The notes: a model not told the origin generated them from the letters alone. Shown: positions 1-9,241, counted from the first letter of the stretch. The stretch is DNA of 64,000 nt from JAAOIF01 sp965217125 (GCA_965217125.1 OZ244244.1:1364001-1428000); one strand, 5' to 3'. A program made the numbers and translations.

Positions 1-562
1 TTCGTCATCTGTGCCTAAACCAGAAATTATTGTGATTGAAAAATCAATCAATCAAGTGCAAACTACTGATATTATAGCTGTTGATAAAAAGTTTGAAAAT
101 ACATCTTCGCAGGCAAAAGTTGTGAAAAAAAAGCGGCTTGTTAACAACAATGTTGTTGATAAAAAAGATAAGATAGCGACCAAGAAAGCAGTTAAGCAGT
201 TAAAAAAACCAACAGTTAAACCCAAAAAATGGTCTTTCCCAGTAAAAGCAAAAGTTAGCAAACATTTTTCAAAAAAGCATCCAGGCATTGTTTTTGACAC
301 CGAACTTGGTCAAGCAGTCAGGGCTATTGACTCTGGTGTGGTAACTTATAGCGGCAATAAATATAAAGAATATGGCAAAATGGTGATTATTAAACATCCG
401 CTGGGTTTTTATAGTTTCTATACGCAAAACCGCACTCTTAGGGTTAGGCGTGGTGATAAAGTAAAATCAGGTAAAATAATCGCCCTGACAGGGAAAAATG
501 ATTTTTATTTTGAGCTAAAAAAGTTTGAAACTCCAATCAACCCACTTAAATATTTAAAATAA
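1..562 (+). CDS. nlpD: NlpD-like murein hydrolase activator, 3' part (5' end outside window)
   Basis: The frame is open from base 2, so the gene begins upstream; the GTG at 11 is internal. The visible part has a Lys-rich linker (about residues 1-70) and a C-terminal LytM/M23 domain (about 73-183) ending INPLKYLK, like NlpD. The zinc-ligand positions of active M23 enzymes are lost: the HxGxD motif reads HPGIV, the usual AH reads TQ, and the usual HLHFE reads DFYFE. NlpD and EnvC family members are catalytically dead LytM proteins that activate periplasmic amidases (AmiC/AmiA) during daughter-cell separation, so the degeneracy supports this call over an active endopeptidase. Any lipoprotein signal and LysM domain would lie outside the window. 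An MscS gene follows after 6 nt. Confidence 0.78.
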   Translation, partial: SSSVPKPEIIVIEKSINQVQTTDIIAVDKKFENTSSQAKVVKKKRLVNNNVVDKKDKIATKKAVKQLKKPTVKPKKWSFPVKAKVSKHFSKKHPGIVFDTELGQAVRAIDSGVVTYSGNKYKEYGKMVIIKHPLGFYSFYTQNRTLRVRRGDKVKSGKIIALTGKNDFYFELKKFETPINPLKYLK

Positions 563-568
563 CTAATT

Positions 569-1600
569 ATGAATGACTTGTTAAATAACATGGCCGGCTA
601 TCAAACAGTTGGAGTTTTTTTTGTTATTGCTTTAATTGCCCATGCAATACTCAGCATTACGCTGAAAAAAATTAGTAACCACGCCAATAAAACCAAAAAT
701 CAATGGGACGACCATCTCATTAAAGCCGTCTCCCCGCCGCTCAAAATACTGGTTTGGTTTATTTGGATTTATCTGTGTATTAACACTTTTGCAACACAAA
801 TAGACGCTTTAGCAAAAGTGGTTGAATATATTGATATTGCACCAATTTTTATTATTACTTGGGGCATTGTTAGAATCCTTTCTGGGCTTGAGGAATATAT
901 ACTCGAACGCGGCACTAAGGTGGATTATGACTCAGTCAAATTGATTGTGCGTCTATTAAAAATTCTAATTATTATTGCTATTGTATTAGGGGTGGCACAA
1001 TATTTGGGTTTTTCAATCTCTAGTCTATTAACTTTTGGTGGTGTTGGCGGCGTTGTCATCGGCTTTGCTGCCAAGGATATGCTGTCAAATATCTTTGGCG
1101 GTCTGATGATTCAAATGGATAAACCTTTTTCAACTGGGGATTGGATTCGTTCCACCAAATTTGAAGGAGTGGTGGAAAAAATCGGCTGGCGTATGACTCG
1201 TATTCGCACTTTTAGCAAAAATCCAATCTATATACCTAATTCTATTTTTTCTACTTTGCCGATTGAAACCCCATCGCGTATGACTAATCGCCGCATTAAA
1301 GAGGTGATTGGCATTCGTTATAATGACATCAACAAGCTACCTAATATCTTAAAAGAGATTGAAACCATGCTAAAAAATTATGTTGATATTGATCAAAATC
1401 AGCCCTTACATGTATATTTCAACTACTTTAACGCCTCTTCACTTGATTTTAATATTTATGCCTTTACCAGCAATGTTGATAAATATCAATATCAGCAAGT
1501 AAAACAAGAAATATTATTAAAAATTGCAGCAATTATTGAACAAAATGGCGCAGAAATTGCCTATCCTACACAAACGCTACACCTGAAAAATAACGCCTAA
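569..1600 (+). CDS. MscS-family mechanosensitive channel
   Basis: 343 residues. The N-terminal half holds about five hydrophobic segments (roughly residues 12-32, 62-80, 90-108, 127-150 and the pore helix about 155-175). The pore-helix region is Gly/Ala rich (GGVGGVVIGFAAKDMLSN) and runs into the MscS beta domain (GDWI, EGVVEKIGWRMTRIRT, IPNSIF), followed by the mixed alpha/beta C-terminal domain. MscS channels release small osmolytes across the inner membrane on hypo-osmotic shock. The ATG lies 6 nt after the nlpD-like stop, so the two are probably co-transcribed. The length is slightly above the 286 residues of E. coli MscS, with one extra N-terminal helix pair. Which paralogue class it belongs to is not clear. 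Confidence 0.9.
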   Translation: MNDLLNNMAGYQTVGVFFVIALIAHAILSITLKKISNHANKTKNQWDDHLIKAVSPPLKILVWFIWIYLCINTFATQIDALAKVVEYIDIAPIFIITWGIVRILSGLEEYILERGTKVDYDSVKLIVRLLKILIIIAIVLGVAQYLGFSISSLLTFGGVGGVVIGFAAKDMLSNIFGGLMIQMDKPFSTGDWIRSTKFEGVVEKIGWRMTRIRTFSKNPIYIPNSIFSTLPIETPSRMTNRRIKEVIGIRYNDINKLPNILKEIETMLKNYVDIDQNQPLHVYFNYFNASSLDFNIYAFTSNVDKYQYQQVKQEILLKIAAIIEQNGAEIAYPTQTLHLKNNA

Positions 1601-1638
1601 ATCGCACTGATTTAATACAGTTTAGTTAAAATACTAAT

Positions 1639-2961
1639 ATGAACAAACTTTTTATTAAAACCTTTGGCTGTCAAATGAATCAGTATGACAGCCAAAAAAT
1701 GCTCGATGTGTTGAGGCATTCACATAATTTAACACCAACAAATGATGCGCTAAAGGCAGATGTTTTATTAATTAATACCTGCTCTATTCGTGAAAAAGCC
1801 CAGGAAAAGTTATTTCACCAGTTGGGTCGATGGCGCAAAATGAAAGACAAAAACCCTAATTTAGTGATTGGTGTTGGCGGCTGTGTTGCCTCACAAGAAG
1901 GCGAATTAATTCTTAAACGCGCGCCTTATGTGGATATGATATTTGGCCCGCAAACCTTGCACCGTCTGCCTAATATGCTTAGTGATGTGGTGAAAAACAA
2001 GCATGTTAGTATTGATGTCTCGTTTCCAGAGATTGAAAAGTTTGACCATTTGCCAACAACAGAAAATAGTGCTGTGGCTGCTTTTGTTTCGATTATGGAA
2101 GGTTGTAGTAAATACTGCACTTTTTGCGTGGTGCCTTATACCCGTGGTGAAGAAATCTCACGCCCATTTGATGCTGTGATTAAAGAGGTGCAAATTTTAG
2201 CCGCACAAGGCACACGAGAAGTCAACCTGCTCGGGCAAAATGTAAATGCCTATCAAGGTTTAATGAATGATGGTGAAATCGCTGATTTAGCTTTGTTGAT
2301 TAATATCGTGGCACAAATCCAGGGCATTGATCGTATTCGCTACACCACTTCTCATCCTGTTGAGTTTAATGATGCCCTAATTCAGGCTTATGCCGATGTG
2401 CCAGAATTAGTATCACACCTACATTTACCAATTCAAAGTGGCTCTGATAAAATTCTAAGTTTAATGAAACGCGGTGGTTGCAGCGTGCTTGAATACAAAT
2501 CAAAAATCAAGCAATTACGCAAAATTCGCCCTGATATTTCCATCTCAAGCGATTTTATTATTGGTTTTCCGGGCGAAAATGAAGACGATTTTAACAACAC
2601 GATGAACCTTGTTAAACAGATTGGTTTTGATAAATCCTTTAGCTTTATTTATTCGCCTCGACCCGGCACTCCAGCTGCAAATTACCCTGATGATGTTGAT
2701 ATATCAGTTAAAAAACAACGCTTGGCATTGCTACAAAAAACCATTGATGAAAATACTGAGGCAATCTCTAAGGGTATGATTGGTAGCGTGCAAAAAGTGC
2801 TGGTTGAAAATAAGGCAAAAAAAGATAATAATTTATTTGGACGCACTGAAAATATGCGTAATGCCCATTTCACAGGCGACGCTGACTTAATCGGGCAAAT
2901 TGTGCATCTAAAAATTACAGGTGCACGCGGCAATTCACTAACTGGAACATGGATAAAATAA
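1639..2961 (+). CDS. miaB: MiaB, tRNA-2-methylthio-N6-dimethylallyladenosine synthase
   Basis: 440 residues, normal length. Methylthiotransferase of the radical-SAM superfamily that adds the 2-methylthio group to i6A37 of tRNAs reading UNN codons. The N-terminal UPF0004 domain carries the three Cys of the auxiliary 4Fe-4S cluster (FGCQMNQYDS, NTCSIREKAQ, GGCVASQEG). The radical-SAM triad CSKYCTFC is at about residue 157, and a TRAM domain closes the protein (about 375-440). phoH follows after 3 nt as in many gammaproteobacteria. Its partner miaA, which makes the i6A substrate, is also in this window at 19958-20860. Confidence 0.97.
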   Translation: MNKLFIKTFGCQMNQYDSQKMLDVLRHSHNLTPTNDALKADVLLINTCSIREKAQEKLFHQLGRWRKMKDKNPNLVIGVGGCVASQEGELILKRAPYVDMIFGPQTLHRLPNMLSDVVKNKHVSIDVSFPEIEKFDHLPTTENSAVAAFVSIMEGCSKYCTFCVVPYTRGEEISRPFDAVIKEVQILAAQGTREVNLLGQNVNAYQGLMNDGEIADLALLINIVAQIQGIDRIRYTTSHPVEFNDALIQAYADVPELVSHLHLPIQSGSDKILSLMKRGGCSVLEYKSKIKQLRKIRPDISISSDFIIGFPGENEDDFNNTMNLVKQIGFDKSFSFIYSPRPGTPAANYPDDVDISVKKQRLALLQKTIDENTEAISKGMIGSVQKVLVENKAKKDNNLFGRTENMRNAHFTGDADLIGQIVHLKITGARGNSLTGTWIK

Positions 2962-2964
2962 ATT

Positions 2965-3882
2965 ATGCGGCTATCATTAGGGGTTGATAACTTAACACAA
3001 TTAGCCAATATTTGCGGCTCACTCGACAAACACCTTGAGACTATTAGCAAAAGCCTTGATGTGGAAATCAACAATAAAGGCTCTGATTTTACCCTCAGAG
3101 GTGAAAATGCTATGCAAGCGGGGCAAATATTGCAAGATTTACTCACCCTTTCTGAAGAAAAAACGCTGAGTATGGCAGACATAGAAATGTGCCTGAATGC
3201 ACGAGCACAGCAGGATTTGCCGAACCAGTCCATCAGCATTAAAACCAAACGCAAAATCATTCATGTGCGTAGTGCCAACCAACAACACTATGTTAAATCT
3301 ATTAGCAAACAAGATTGCACCTTTAGCATCGGCCCTGCTGGCACTGGCAAAACTTATCTTGCGGTTGCCAAAGCAGTTGAAGCACTTGAACATTCTAATG
3401 TGCGCCGCATTATACTGGTTCGCCCTGCGGTAGAAGCGGGTGAAAATCTTGGTTTTTTACCCGGCGACCTGAGCGAAAAAGTCGATCCTTATTTGCGACC
3501 TATTTATGACGCTTTATATGAAATGCTGGGTTTCGAGAAGGTAACTAAATTACTTGATAAAAATGTGATTGAAGTCGCGCCGCTGGCGTTTATGCGTGGC
3601 AGAACCTTAAATGAATCATTCATTATTTTAGACGAAGCACAAAACACCACCATTAAACAAATGAAAATGTTTTTAACACGGTTAGGCTTTAACTCAAAAA
3701 TGGTGATTACTGGCGATATTACTCAAATTGACTTAGCCAAACCAAGCCAATCTGGCTTACTGCATGCAATTGATGTGCTTGCACAGGAAAGGCAAATTTC
3801 ATTTTGTTATTTCAAATCAAAAGATGTGGTTCGGCATAAATTAGTGCAACGCATCGTCTTAGCCTATCAAAACTTTGAGTAA
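2965..3882 (+). CDS. ybeZ: PhoH-like ATPase (YbeZ)
   Basis: 305 residues. P-loop NTPase with Walker A GPAGTGKTYLA (about residues 117-127) and Walker B IILDEAQN (about 220). YbeZ-type PhoH proteins bind RNA or ribosome-associated factors and usually sit between miaB and ybeY, the 16S rRNA endonuclease. Here ybeY is not downstream; the 3' end overlaps mnmA by 8 nt instead. The first 100 residues form the small N-terminal domain typical of YbeZ rather than the PIN domain of PhoH2. Confidence 0.93.
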   Translation: MRLSLGVDNLTQLANICGSLDKHLETISKSLDVEINNKGSDFTLRGENAMQAGQILQDLLTLSEEKTLSMADIEMCLNARAQQDLPNQSISIKTKRKIIHVRSANQQHYVKSISKQDCTFSIGPAGTGKTYLAVAKAVEALEHSNVRRIILVRPAVEAGENLGFLPGDLSEKVDPYLRPIYDALYEMLGFEKVTKLLDKNVIEVAPLAFMRGRTLNESFIILDEAQNTTIKQMKMFLTRLGFNSKMVITGDITQIDLAKPSQSGLLHAIDVLAQERQISFCYFKSKDVVRHKLVQRIVLAYQNFE

Positions 3883-4966
3883 AAAACAAAAAATTATTGT
3901 GGGTCTTTCTGGTGGGGTTGATTCTTCTGTTGCTGCCTTATTGTTGCTACAACAAGGCCATGAAGTTGAGGCAGTATTTATGAAAAACTGGGAAGAGGAC
4001 GACAAAAACGGCTATTGCAGCGCCAAGCAAGATTTATCCGATGCACAAAAAGTAGCAGATAAACTCAATATAAAACTCCATACAATCAATTTTTCTGCCG
4101 ACTATTGGGATGATGTATTTGCTCATTTCTTACAACAACATAAAAAAGGCCGCACCCCTAATCCTGATGTTTTATGCAATCAAAAAATTAAATTCAAAGT
4201 TTTTTTAGAGCATGCACTATCACTTGGCGCTGATAAAATTGCCACCGGGCATTATGCCCGCATTGCTAAAAATAATAAAACATATCAACTCAAAACTGGC
4301 TTAGATGAGAATAAAGACCAAAGCTATTTTTTGTATTTGCTAAACCAACAACAGCTGGCAAAAAGCCTGTTTCCACTCGGTGAAATTAACAAAAACAAGG
4401 TGCGTCAAATTGCCACAGAAAATGCTTTTGTTACTGCTGATAAAAAAGATTCAACTGGTATTTGCTTTATTGGCGAGCGCAATTTTTCACAATTTTTACA
4501 AACTTATTTACCCAAACAACAAGGTGATATTGTTGATCAAGCGGGGCAATTCATCAAACATCATCAGGGTTTGGCTTTCTACACCATAGGGCAACGCAGG
4601 GGTTTGGAAATTGGTGGTGGCTTTGGACTATCAGGCGAGCCTTGGTTTGTCGCTGATAAACGCATTAAAAGCAATCAATTAGTAGTTGTGCAAGGCGAGC
4701 ATCCACTATTGTATCATCAAGCTTTGAGTGCCTCTAATCCACATTGGATTGAAAATTCTCCAACATTACCATTGATATGTAGTGCTAAAATACGCTATCG
4801 TCAGCAGTTACAAACTTGCAGGATTGAACAAGGTAAAAATAAACAATTAACAGTTATTTTTGACCAAGCACAACGAGCCATTGCCCCAGGGCAATCAATC
4901 GTTTTTTATCATCAAGATATTTGCTTGGGCGGCGCTATTATTGAAAATAGAAACAACATACAATAA
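3875..4966 (+). CDS. mnmA: MnmA, tRNA-specific 2-thiouridylase
   Basis: 363 residues. It catalyses 2-thiolation of U34 in tRNA-Glu, -Gln and -Lys using persulfide sulfur relayed from IscS/Tus proteins. The PP-loop GLSGGVDSSVAA sits at residues 9-20. The two catalytic Cys are in DVLCNQKIKF (about residue 102) and STGICFIGER (about 200), separated by the adenylation domain; a C-terminal beta-barrel follows. The start is TTG at 3875, overlapping phoH by 8 nt; no ATG lies before the PP-loop. hflD follows after 2 nt, as in E. coli and relatives. Confidence 0.96.
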   Translation: MSKKQKIIVGLSGGVDSSVAALLLLQQGHEVEAVFMKNWEEDDKNGYCSAKQDLSDAQKVADKLNIKLHTINFSADYWDDVFAHFLQQHKKGRTPNPDVLCNQKIKFKVFLEHALSLGADKIATGHYARIAKNNKTYQLKTGLDENKDQSYFLYLLNQQQLAKSLFPLGEINKNKVRQIATENAFVTADKKDSTGICFIGERNFSQFLQTYLPKQQGDIVDQAGQFIKHHQGLAFYTIGQRRGLEIGGGFGLSGEPWFVADKRIKSNQLVVVQGEHPLLYHQALSASNPHWIENSPTLPLICSAKIRYRQQLQTCRIEQGKNKQLTVIFDQAQRAIAPGQSIVFYHQDICLGGAIIENRNNIQ

Positions 4967-4968
4967 AT

Positions 4969-5574
4969 ATGAACAGATTAAAACAACAAACTTTGGCACT
5001 TGCCTCATTATTGCAAACCACAGCTTTAGTTGAACAGCTTGCCTCGACCGGTACTTGCGACAGCAAAAGCAACGAGCTCAGCCTAAAAAGCATCATTACT
5101 AATAGCACCAATGTTGAAGAAGTATTTGGCTCACCAAAAAATCTTTTTATTGGCTTGGAGACGATGAAAATTGCATTAGGTAAAAAAACCAAATCAGTGC
5201 AAAACATTGTGTTGTATGCTTTAACACTGATAAATCTTGAAAAAAAACTAATGAAAAATCAACAACTTTTAACACAATTATCAAGCGAAATTGATGCGAT
5301 TAAAAAACAAGATTTTTTTGAAATCAGCCATTCTAATTCATTGGCAAGATTAGCTGAACTTTATAAATCAACCTTAGGAGAGCTTAATCCCAGAGTTATG
5401 GTGAGCGGTGAGCAAATTTATTTAAGCAATCAACACACTGCTAACCACATAAGAGCACTACTATTAGCAGGCATTCGAGCAGTTTCATTGTGGAAATCAC
5501 AAGGCGGCAGAACTTGGCAATTATTATTTAATAAAAAGAAGACACTTAAATTAGTAAAATCTATGGACTTTTGA
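4969..5574 (+). CDS. hflD: HflD homologue (DUF489)
   Basis: 201 residues, mostly alpha-helical, close to the 213 of E. coli HflD. The opening MNRLKQQTLALASLLQ and the segment IKKQDFF match the family. HflD was identified through its effect on lambda lysogenisation, where it counters CII; its housekeeping role at the membrane is unsettled. Position immediately after mnmA (2-nt gap) is the conserved arrangement and is the best support for the call. No signal peptide or transmembrane helix is evident. Confidence 0.88.
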   Translation: MNRLKQQTLALASLLQTTALVEQLASTGTCDSKSNELSLKSIITNSTNVEEVFGSPKNLFIGLETMKIALGKKTKSVQNIVLYALTLINLEKKLMKNQQLLTQLSSEIDAIKKQDFFEISHSNSLARLAELYKSTLGELNPRVMVSGEQIYLSNQHTANHIRALLLAGIRAVSLWKSQGGRTWQLLFNKKKTLKLVKSMDF

Positions 5575-5592
5575 TATTTAAGACTTTATAAT
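5564..5592 (+). promoter_or_regulatory. sigma-70-like promoter of rpsT
   Basis: A -35-like TGGACT (5564-5569) lies 17 nt from a perfect -10 TATAAT (5587-5592), inside the end of hflD and the gap before rpsT. The predicted start near 5599 gives a leader of about 26 nt. Based on consensus matching only. Confidence 0.5.
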
Positions 5593-5624
5593 TATGCGTT
5601 TTACTAATTTTAATCTTTAATCTA

Positions 5625-5885
5625 ATGGCTAATTCAGCAGGCTCTAAAAAACGCGCAAGACAAGCAGTTAAACGCAACCAACACAATACTCAAATTCGTG
5701 CAAAAGTTCGCACTTTTATTAAAAAAGTTACTTACGCATTAGAAGCTGGCAACAAACAACAAGCACAAGACGGTTTTTCAGCCATGCAAAAAATGCTTGA
5801 CCAGTCTGTTAGCAAGGGCTTAATCCATAAAAATCAAGCAGCGCGTAAAAAATCGCGTTTGAATACACAAATTAAAGCACAGTAG
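5625..5885 (+). CDS. rpsT: 30S ribosomal protein S20
   Basis: 86 residues (E. coli 87). It begins MANSAGSKKRARQAVKRNQ, the conserved basic start of S20, and is rich in Lys, Arg and Gln throughout, as expected for this three-helix 16S rRNA-binding protein. It has its own promoter-like sequence upstream and a terminator downstream and so looks like a single-gene unit. Confidence 0.98.
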   Translation: MANSAGSKKRARQAVKRNQHNTQIRAKVRTFIKKVTYALEAGNKQQAQDGFSAMQKMLDQSVSKGLIHKNQAARKKSRLNTQIKAQ

Positions 5886-5909
5886 CATCAACTACCTACT
5901 AAAATAAAG

Positions 5910-5932
5910 GCCTTAAATTTAAGGCTTTTTTT
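5910..5932 (+). terminator. rho-independent terminator after rpsT
   Basis: Perfect palindrome GCCTTAAATTTAAGGC (5910-5925) followed by seven T (5926-5932). The ATG of the smr gene starts at the next base, so the T-tract touches that start codon and leaves smr without an obvious Shine-Dalgarno site. Confidence 0.85.
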
Positions 5933-6439
5933 ATGTCCGAAGGTAGCAACAATGTAGGTGAATCTGACAAAGCACTGTTTAGAACAACGGTTGATAGCAA
6001 CACGCCCCTTGATAAGGACAATATAGAGCAATCTACTGGCACTAAAAAACAAGCACTTTTTAGCAATTATCGCTACATTAACGAGGCTAGGATTTTAGGC
6101 TCTGAGATGATTGCACATACAAAAGGCGGGGTTTCAAATAAAATCATTAAAAAAATGAAAAACGGCAATATTGAAGATTTTCCAAAATTAGATTTACATG
6201 GTCAAACCGTGATTGAAGCCTGTGATTCAATGTCGCAATTTATATACCATCACCAGCATAAAACCTTTATTCAAATCATTCATGGCAAGGGCTATCATTC
6301 TGAAAATGGGCTTAGCATTTTAAAAACCCAAGTTATGAGTTTTTTAAAACAACACCCAGCCATCATGGCATTTAATTCTTGCCCTGATAAAAACGGTGGC
6401 ACCGGCGCGGTATTTGTACTGCTCAAAACCTATGTTTAA
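5933..6439 (+). CDS. Smr-domain protein
   Basis: 168 residues. An N-terminal variable stretch of about 90 residues is followed by an Smr domain with LDLHGQTVIEA (about 88-98) and IIHGKGYHSENG (about 120), ending in the usual GAVFVLLK. Free-standing Smr proteins are nucleases or nicking enzymes related to the C-terminus of MutS2. The assigned start follows directly on the rpsT terminator T-tract, so either readthrough feeds it or the true start is one of the later Met codons. The 3' end overlaps xseA by 8 nt. Confidence 0.85.
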   Translation: MSEGSNNVGESDKALFRTTVDSNTPLDKDNIEQSTGTKKQALFSNYRYINEARILGSEMIAHTKGGVSNKIIKKMKNGNIEDFPKLDLHGQTVIEACDSMSQFIYHHQHKTFIQIIHGKGYHSENGLSILKTQVMSFLKQHPAIMAFNSCPDKNGGTGAVFVLLKTYV

Positions 6440-7832
6440 CATTGATCAAATCTACACAGTTTCAGACTTCTTATCGCTGTGTAATAAAACCATTGAAAAC
6501 AACATACCCACTTGTTGGCTACAAGGGGAAATCTCTAATTTATCGCGCCCTGCCTCTGGACATTGGTATTTCTCACTGAAGGACGAACAAGGGCAGATTC
6601 GTTGCGCCCTATTCCGATTAAGGCAACGCAATATCAAGTTTAACCCAGAAAATGGCATGACAGTTTTGCTACGCGCCGCGACAACACTATATCAAACACG
6701 GGGCGATTTTCAGTTAGTCATTCAACATATTGAACCAGTTGGCGTGGGCAATTTACAACTGGCATTTGAACAACTCAAAAGCAAACTCAGAGAAGAGGGT
6801 TTATTTGATTCTATACATAAAAAAAACCTACCATTAACTCCCAAAACCATTGGTGTTGTGTCCTCCTCAAATGGCGCGGTCATTCAAGATATTATCAAAG
6901 TCTTAAACAAACGCTATCCATTCGCCGCCATATTATTATTTGATAGTGTGGTGCAAGGTGAAAATGCGGCAGAAAAGCTAGTGCAAGCAATCCAAATGGC
7001 AGATAAATCTAAGCGTTGCGATGTATTGATTTTGGCGCGTGGTGGCGGCTCTTTAGAGGATTTATGGGCTTTTAATGAGGAACTATTGGCACGAGCTATA
7101 TTTGCCAGCCAAACACCCATTATTAGTGCTATTGGACATCAAACCGATACCACGATTGCCGATTTTGTCGCCGATATGCGCGCACCAACGCCAAGTGCAG
7201 CAGCAGTCTTAGCAACACCAGACCGATTAGAATTACTATCAAAAACCAACAAACTACACGCAAATCTATCTCAATTAATGCGACAAACATTAGGTAATTA
7301 TCGCTACCAACTCAAACAACTTAGTTTAAGCACGCCAAGTTTAGTGCGCCAATTAAATATATTTGCACAAACATTAGACGGTTTAAATAGCCATCTAAAC
7401 TATCAAATCAAAAGCAAGATTAATTTCAATCGTAGTAAGCTCGCCACGCTATTTGAGCAGCTTAAACAACACTCGCCAAGTGCCAACATTGCCCATAAAC
7501 AACAATTAAATACATTATCGAAAATACAGCTAAATAAAAATATTAAAGGCTTTATCAGCCAACAGCATAGCACATTAAATCAGCTACATAATCAGTTAGA
7601 AAGGCTGATAAATCAACACATTCAATGGCAAAAAAACAACTTAGCAAAGCAAACGATAGGGCTGCAACATCTGTCACCACTCAGCACATTATCACGCGGT
7701 TATAGCATTACCACTTTAGATAATAATAAGCTGTTACAATCAACTGCTGGGGTTAAAATAGGCACATCAATCACCACGATTATCAATGATGGAAAAATTT
7801 ATTCTGATGTTAGCAAAGTTGAAAAATCTTAG
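6432..7832 (+). CDS. xseA: Exodeoxyribonuclease VII large subunit
   Basis: 466 residues from the ATG at 6432; an upstream ATG at 6396 lies inside smr and adds 12 unconserved residues, so it was not used. N-terminal OB-fold with CWLQGEISNLS and GHWYFSLKD (about 30-60), a catalytic domain with ARGGGSLEDLWAFNEE (about 200) and SAIGHQTDTTIADF (about 225), then a long Gln/Leu-rich coiled coil (about 265-420). Exo VII degrades single-stranded DNA in repair; it needs the small subunit XseB, which is not in the window. Confidence 0.96.
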   Translation: MFNIDQIYTVSDFLSLCNKTIENNIPTCWLQGEISNLSRPASGHWYFSLKDEQGQIRCALFRLRQRNIKFNPENGMTVLLRAATTLYQTRGDFQLVIQHIEPVGVGNLQLAFEQLKSKLREEGLFDSIHKKNLPLTPKTIGVVSSSNGAVIQDIIKVLNKRYPFAAILLFDSVVQGENAAEKLVQAIQMADKSKRCDVLILARGGGSLEDLWAFNEELLARAIFASQTPIISAIGHQTDTTIADFVADMRAPTPSAAAVLATPDRLELLSKTNKLHANLSQLMRQTLGNYRYQLKQLSLSTPSLVRQLNIFAQTLDGLNSHLNYQIKSKINFNRSKLATLFEQLKQHSPSANIAHKQQLNTLSKIQLNKNIKGFISQQHSTLNQLHNQLERLINQHIQWQKNNLAKQTIGLQHLSPLSTLSRGYSITTLDNNKLLQSTAGVKIGTSITTIINDGKIYSDVSKVEKS

Positions 7833-8652
7833 TTTGCTTTTGTTGCTATTGCCTGGTGTTTTATTCGCCAGCATTGCGGTTAAAAACACCCCCATAGCGG
7901 GCGGCATTGCCGTCATTGACTTTGAAACCAATCACGCCAACCCTAAAGCCTTTTACAACAAAATACCACTTTACTTGCAACATCTAAAAGATGAGCATTG
8001 GCAAGTATTAATTGGCATTCCACTCTACGAAAAATCTGGCAAAAAAACCATCACTGTGCAGGATTTTTCTACTAGGGAATTTAGTTTTGAAGTCAAAACT
8101 AAACCAGGGACTTATGCCGAACAGCATATTACTCTAAAAGGTAAAAAGAAAAAATATATTAATCCAAACCTTGCACATATGGATAGAATTAACCTTGAGC
8201 GCCCGATACTCTCCCAAGCGCGCAAAGTATTTACCCCTCAACATTTGTCAAATCAACAATTTATTCGCCCAGTAACTGGCATTATCACCGGCACATTTGG
8301 GCTAAAGCGTTTTTACAACAAACAAGCCCGCCGCCCACACACAGGCATTGATATTGCCGCCACAACTGGCACGCCAATTAAGGCGGCGGCGGCTGGCAAA
8401 GTGATTTTGGCGGACCAATTCTTTTTTAATGGCAATGCGGTATTTATTGACCACGGGCAAGGGCTGATTAGCGTGTATATTCATATGAACAAACGCTTGG
8501 TAACAGCGGGACAACACCTCAAACAAGGCGATATTATCGGCACGATTGGGCAAACAGGGCGTGCTACTGGCCCGCACCTGCATTGGGGGGTTTATCTGAA
8601 TCAAACCAGCATCAACCCAAATTTATTATTAGAACATCAAAATGAAATCTAA
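7807..8652 (+). CDS. Secreted M23 (LytM) metallopeptidase
   Basis: 281 residues from ATG 7807, overlapping xseA by 26 nt. This Met is preferred over 7786 because it directly precedes a good signal peptide (KLKNLSLLLLLLPGVLFAS). The C-terminal half is an intact M23 domain: first zinc motif PHTGIDIA (about 176-183) and second GPHLHWGV (about 260-267), with ISVYIHMN between them. It should be an active periplasmic endopeptidase cutting peptidoglycan cross-links, unlike the degenerate NlpD-like protein at the start of the window. The upstream part (about 25-150) resembles the non-catalytic domain seen in this M23 subfamily. The 3' end overlaps the RDD gene by 11 nt. Confidence 0.93.
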   Translation: MLAKLKNLSLLLLLLPGVLFASIAVKNTPIAGGIAVIDFETNHANPKAFYNKIPLYLQHLKDEHWQVLIGIPLYEKSGKKTITVQDFSTREFSFEVKTKPGTYAEQHITLKGKKKKYINPNLAHMDRINLERPILSQARKVFTPQHLSNQQFIRPVTGIITGTFGLKRFYNKQARRPHTGIDIAATTGTPIKAAAAGKVILADQFFFNGNAVFIDHGQGLISVYIHMNKRLVTAGQHLKQGDIIGTIGQTGRATGPHLHWGVYLNQTSINPNLLLEHQNEI

Positions 8653-9046
8653 TGTCTCTTTATTACGGCGATTGGGTGCAATTGGATATGATATTTTCTT
8701 AGTATTTTCCTTTGTTTTTTTTATCACTGGCGTTGTGTTGATTGTGTTTTGGGATAAACAAGCACAAAATAATGCTATTATTTTTGGCTTAATCATTTTT
8801 AGCCTATATTTCTACTTTGCATGGTCATGGGTCAAAGGCGGGCAAACCTTAGGTATGAAGGCTTGGAAAATTCAAATTATGCAAAATAACGGTAAAAATA
8901 TTACTCATCAGCAAGCCTTAATTCGCTTTGTCTTAGCAATTGTTTCATTTATGCTTATGGGGTTTGGGTTTATTTATCAATTATTCAATAAAGATAATTT
9001 AGCACTGCATGATAAATATTCACACACTCAACTCAGGAGATTTTAA
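8642..9046 (+). CDS. RDD-family membrane protein
   Basis: 134 residues with three hydrophobic segments (about 15-38, 46-62, 96-116). It starts with the RLGAIGYD-type motif near residue 10 and carries WVKGGQTLGMKAWKI, the hallmark of RDD proteins. Function is generally unknown; some members act in ion transport. It overlaps the M23 gene by 11 nt and is likely translated from the same message. Confidence 0.88.
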   Translation: MKSNVSLLRRLGAIGYDIFLVFSFVFFITGVVLIVFWDKQAQNNAIIFGLIIFSLYFYFAWSWVKGGQTLGMKAWKIQIMQNNGKNITHQQALIRFVLAIVSFMLMGFGFIYQLFNKDNLALHDKYSHTQLRRF

Positions 9047-9116
9047 ACGGCATAGTTTTTAGCTAATTTTTTCTCTATAATAAAGCCTTAGTTGATACTA
9101 ACAAAGAGACAAATAA

Positions 9117-9155
9117 TAATAAATATTATAAATATTATAAATATTAGTGTATAAT
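9117..9155 (+). promoter_or_regulatory. AT-rich triple repeat and -10 box upstream of the leader ORF
   Basis: Three tandem 9-mers, AAATATTAT twice then AAATATTAG (9121-9147), are followed by GTG and a perfect TATAAT (9150-9155). A start near 9162 would give a leader of about 38 nt before the 13-codon ORF. No good -35 is visible; the AT-rich repeat may act as an UP-like element. Confidence 0.4.
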
Positions 9156-9199
9156 TTTCAAAAAGACAGCAACTCAAACAAACAACACAGGAGAATAAT

Positions 9200-9241
9200 A
9201 TGAAAAAAATAAATTTAAAAGAGGGTAAATTACCTCTATAA
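9200..9241 (+). CDS. 13-codon leader ORF
   Basis: ATG at 9200 preceded by CAGGAGAATAAT, a strong Shine-Dalgarno site. It encodes MKKINLKEGKLPL and its TAA (9239-9241) abuts the ATG of the next gene. Its second half is a hairpin, GAGGG-TAAATTA-CCTC, that would sit where the downstream gene's ribosome-binding site should be; that gene has no Shine-Dalgarno of its own. The arrangement suggests translational coupling: ribosomes finishing the leader open the hairpin and restart. It could also be a chance short ORF whose only role is to deliver ribosomes. Confidence 0.5.
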   Translation: MKKINLKEGKLPL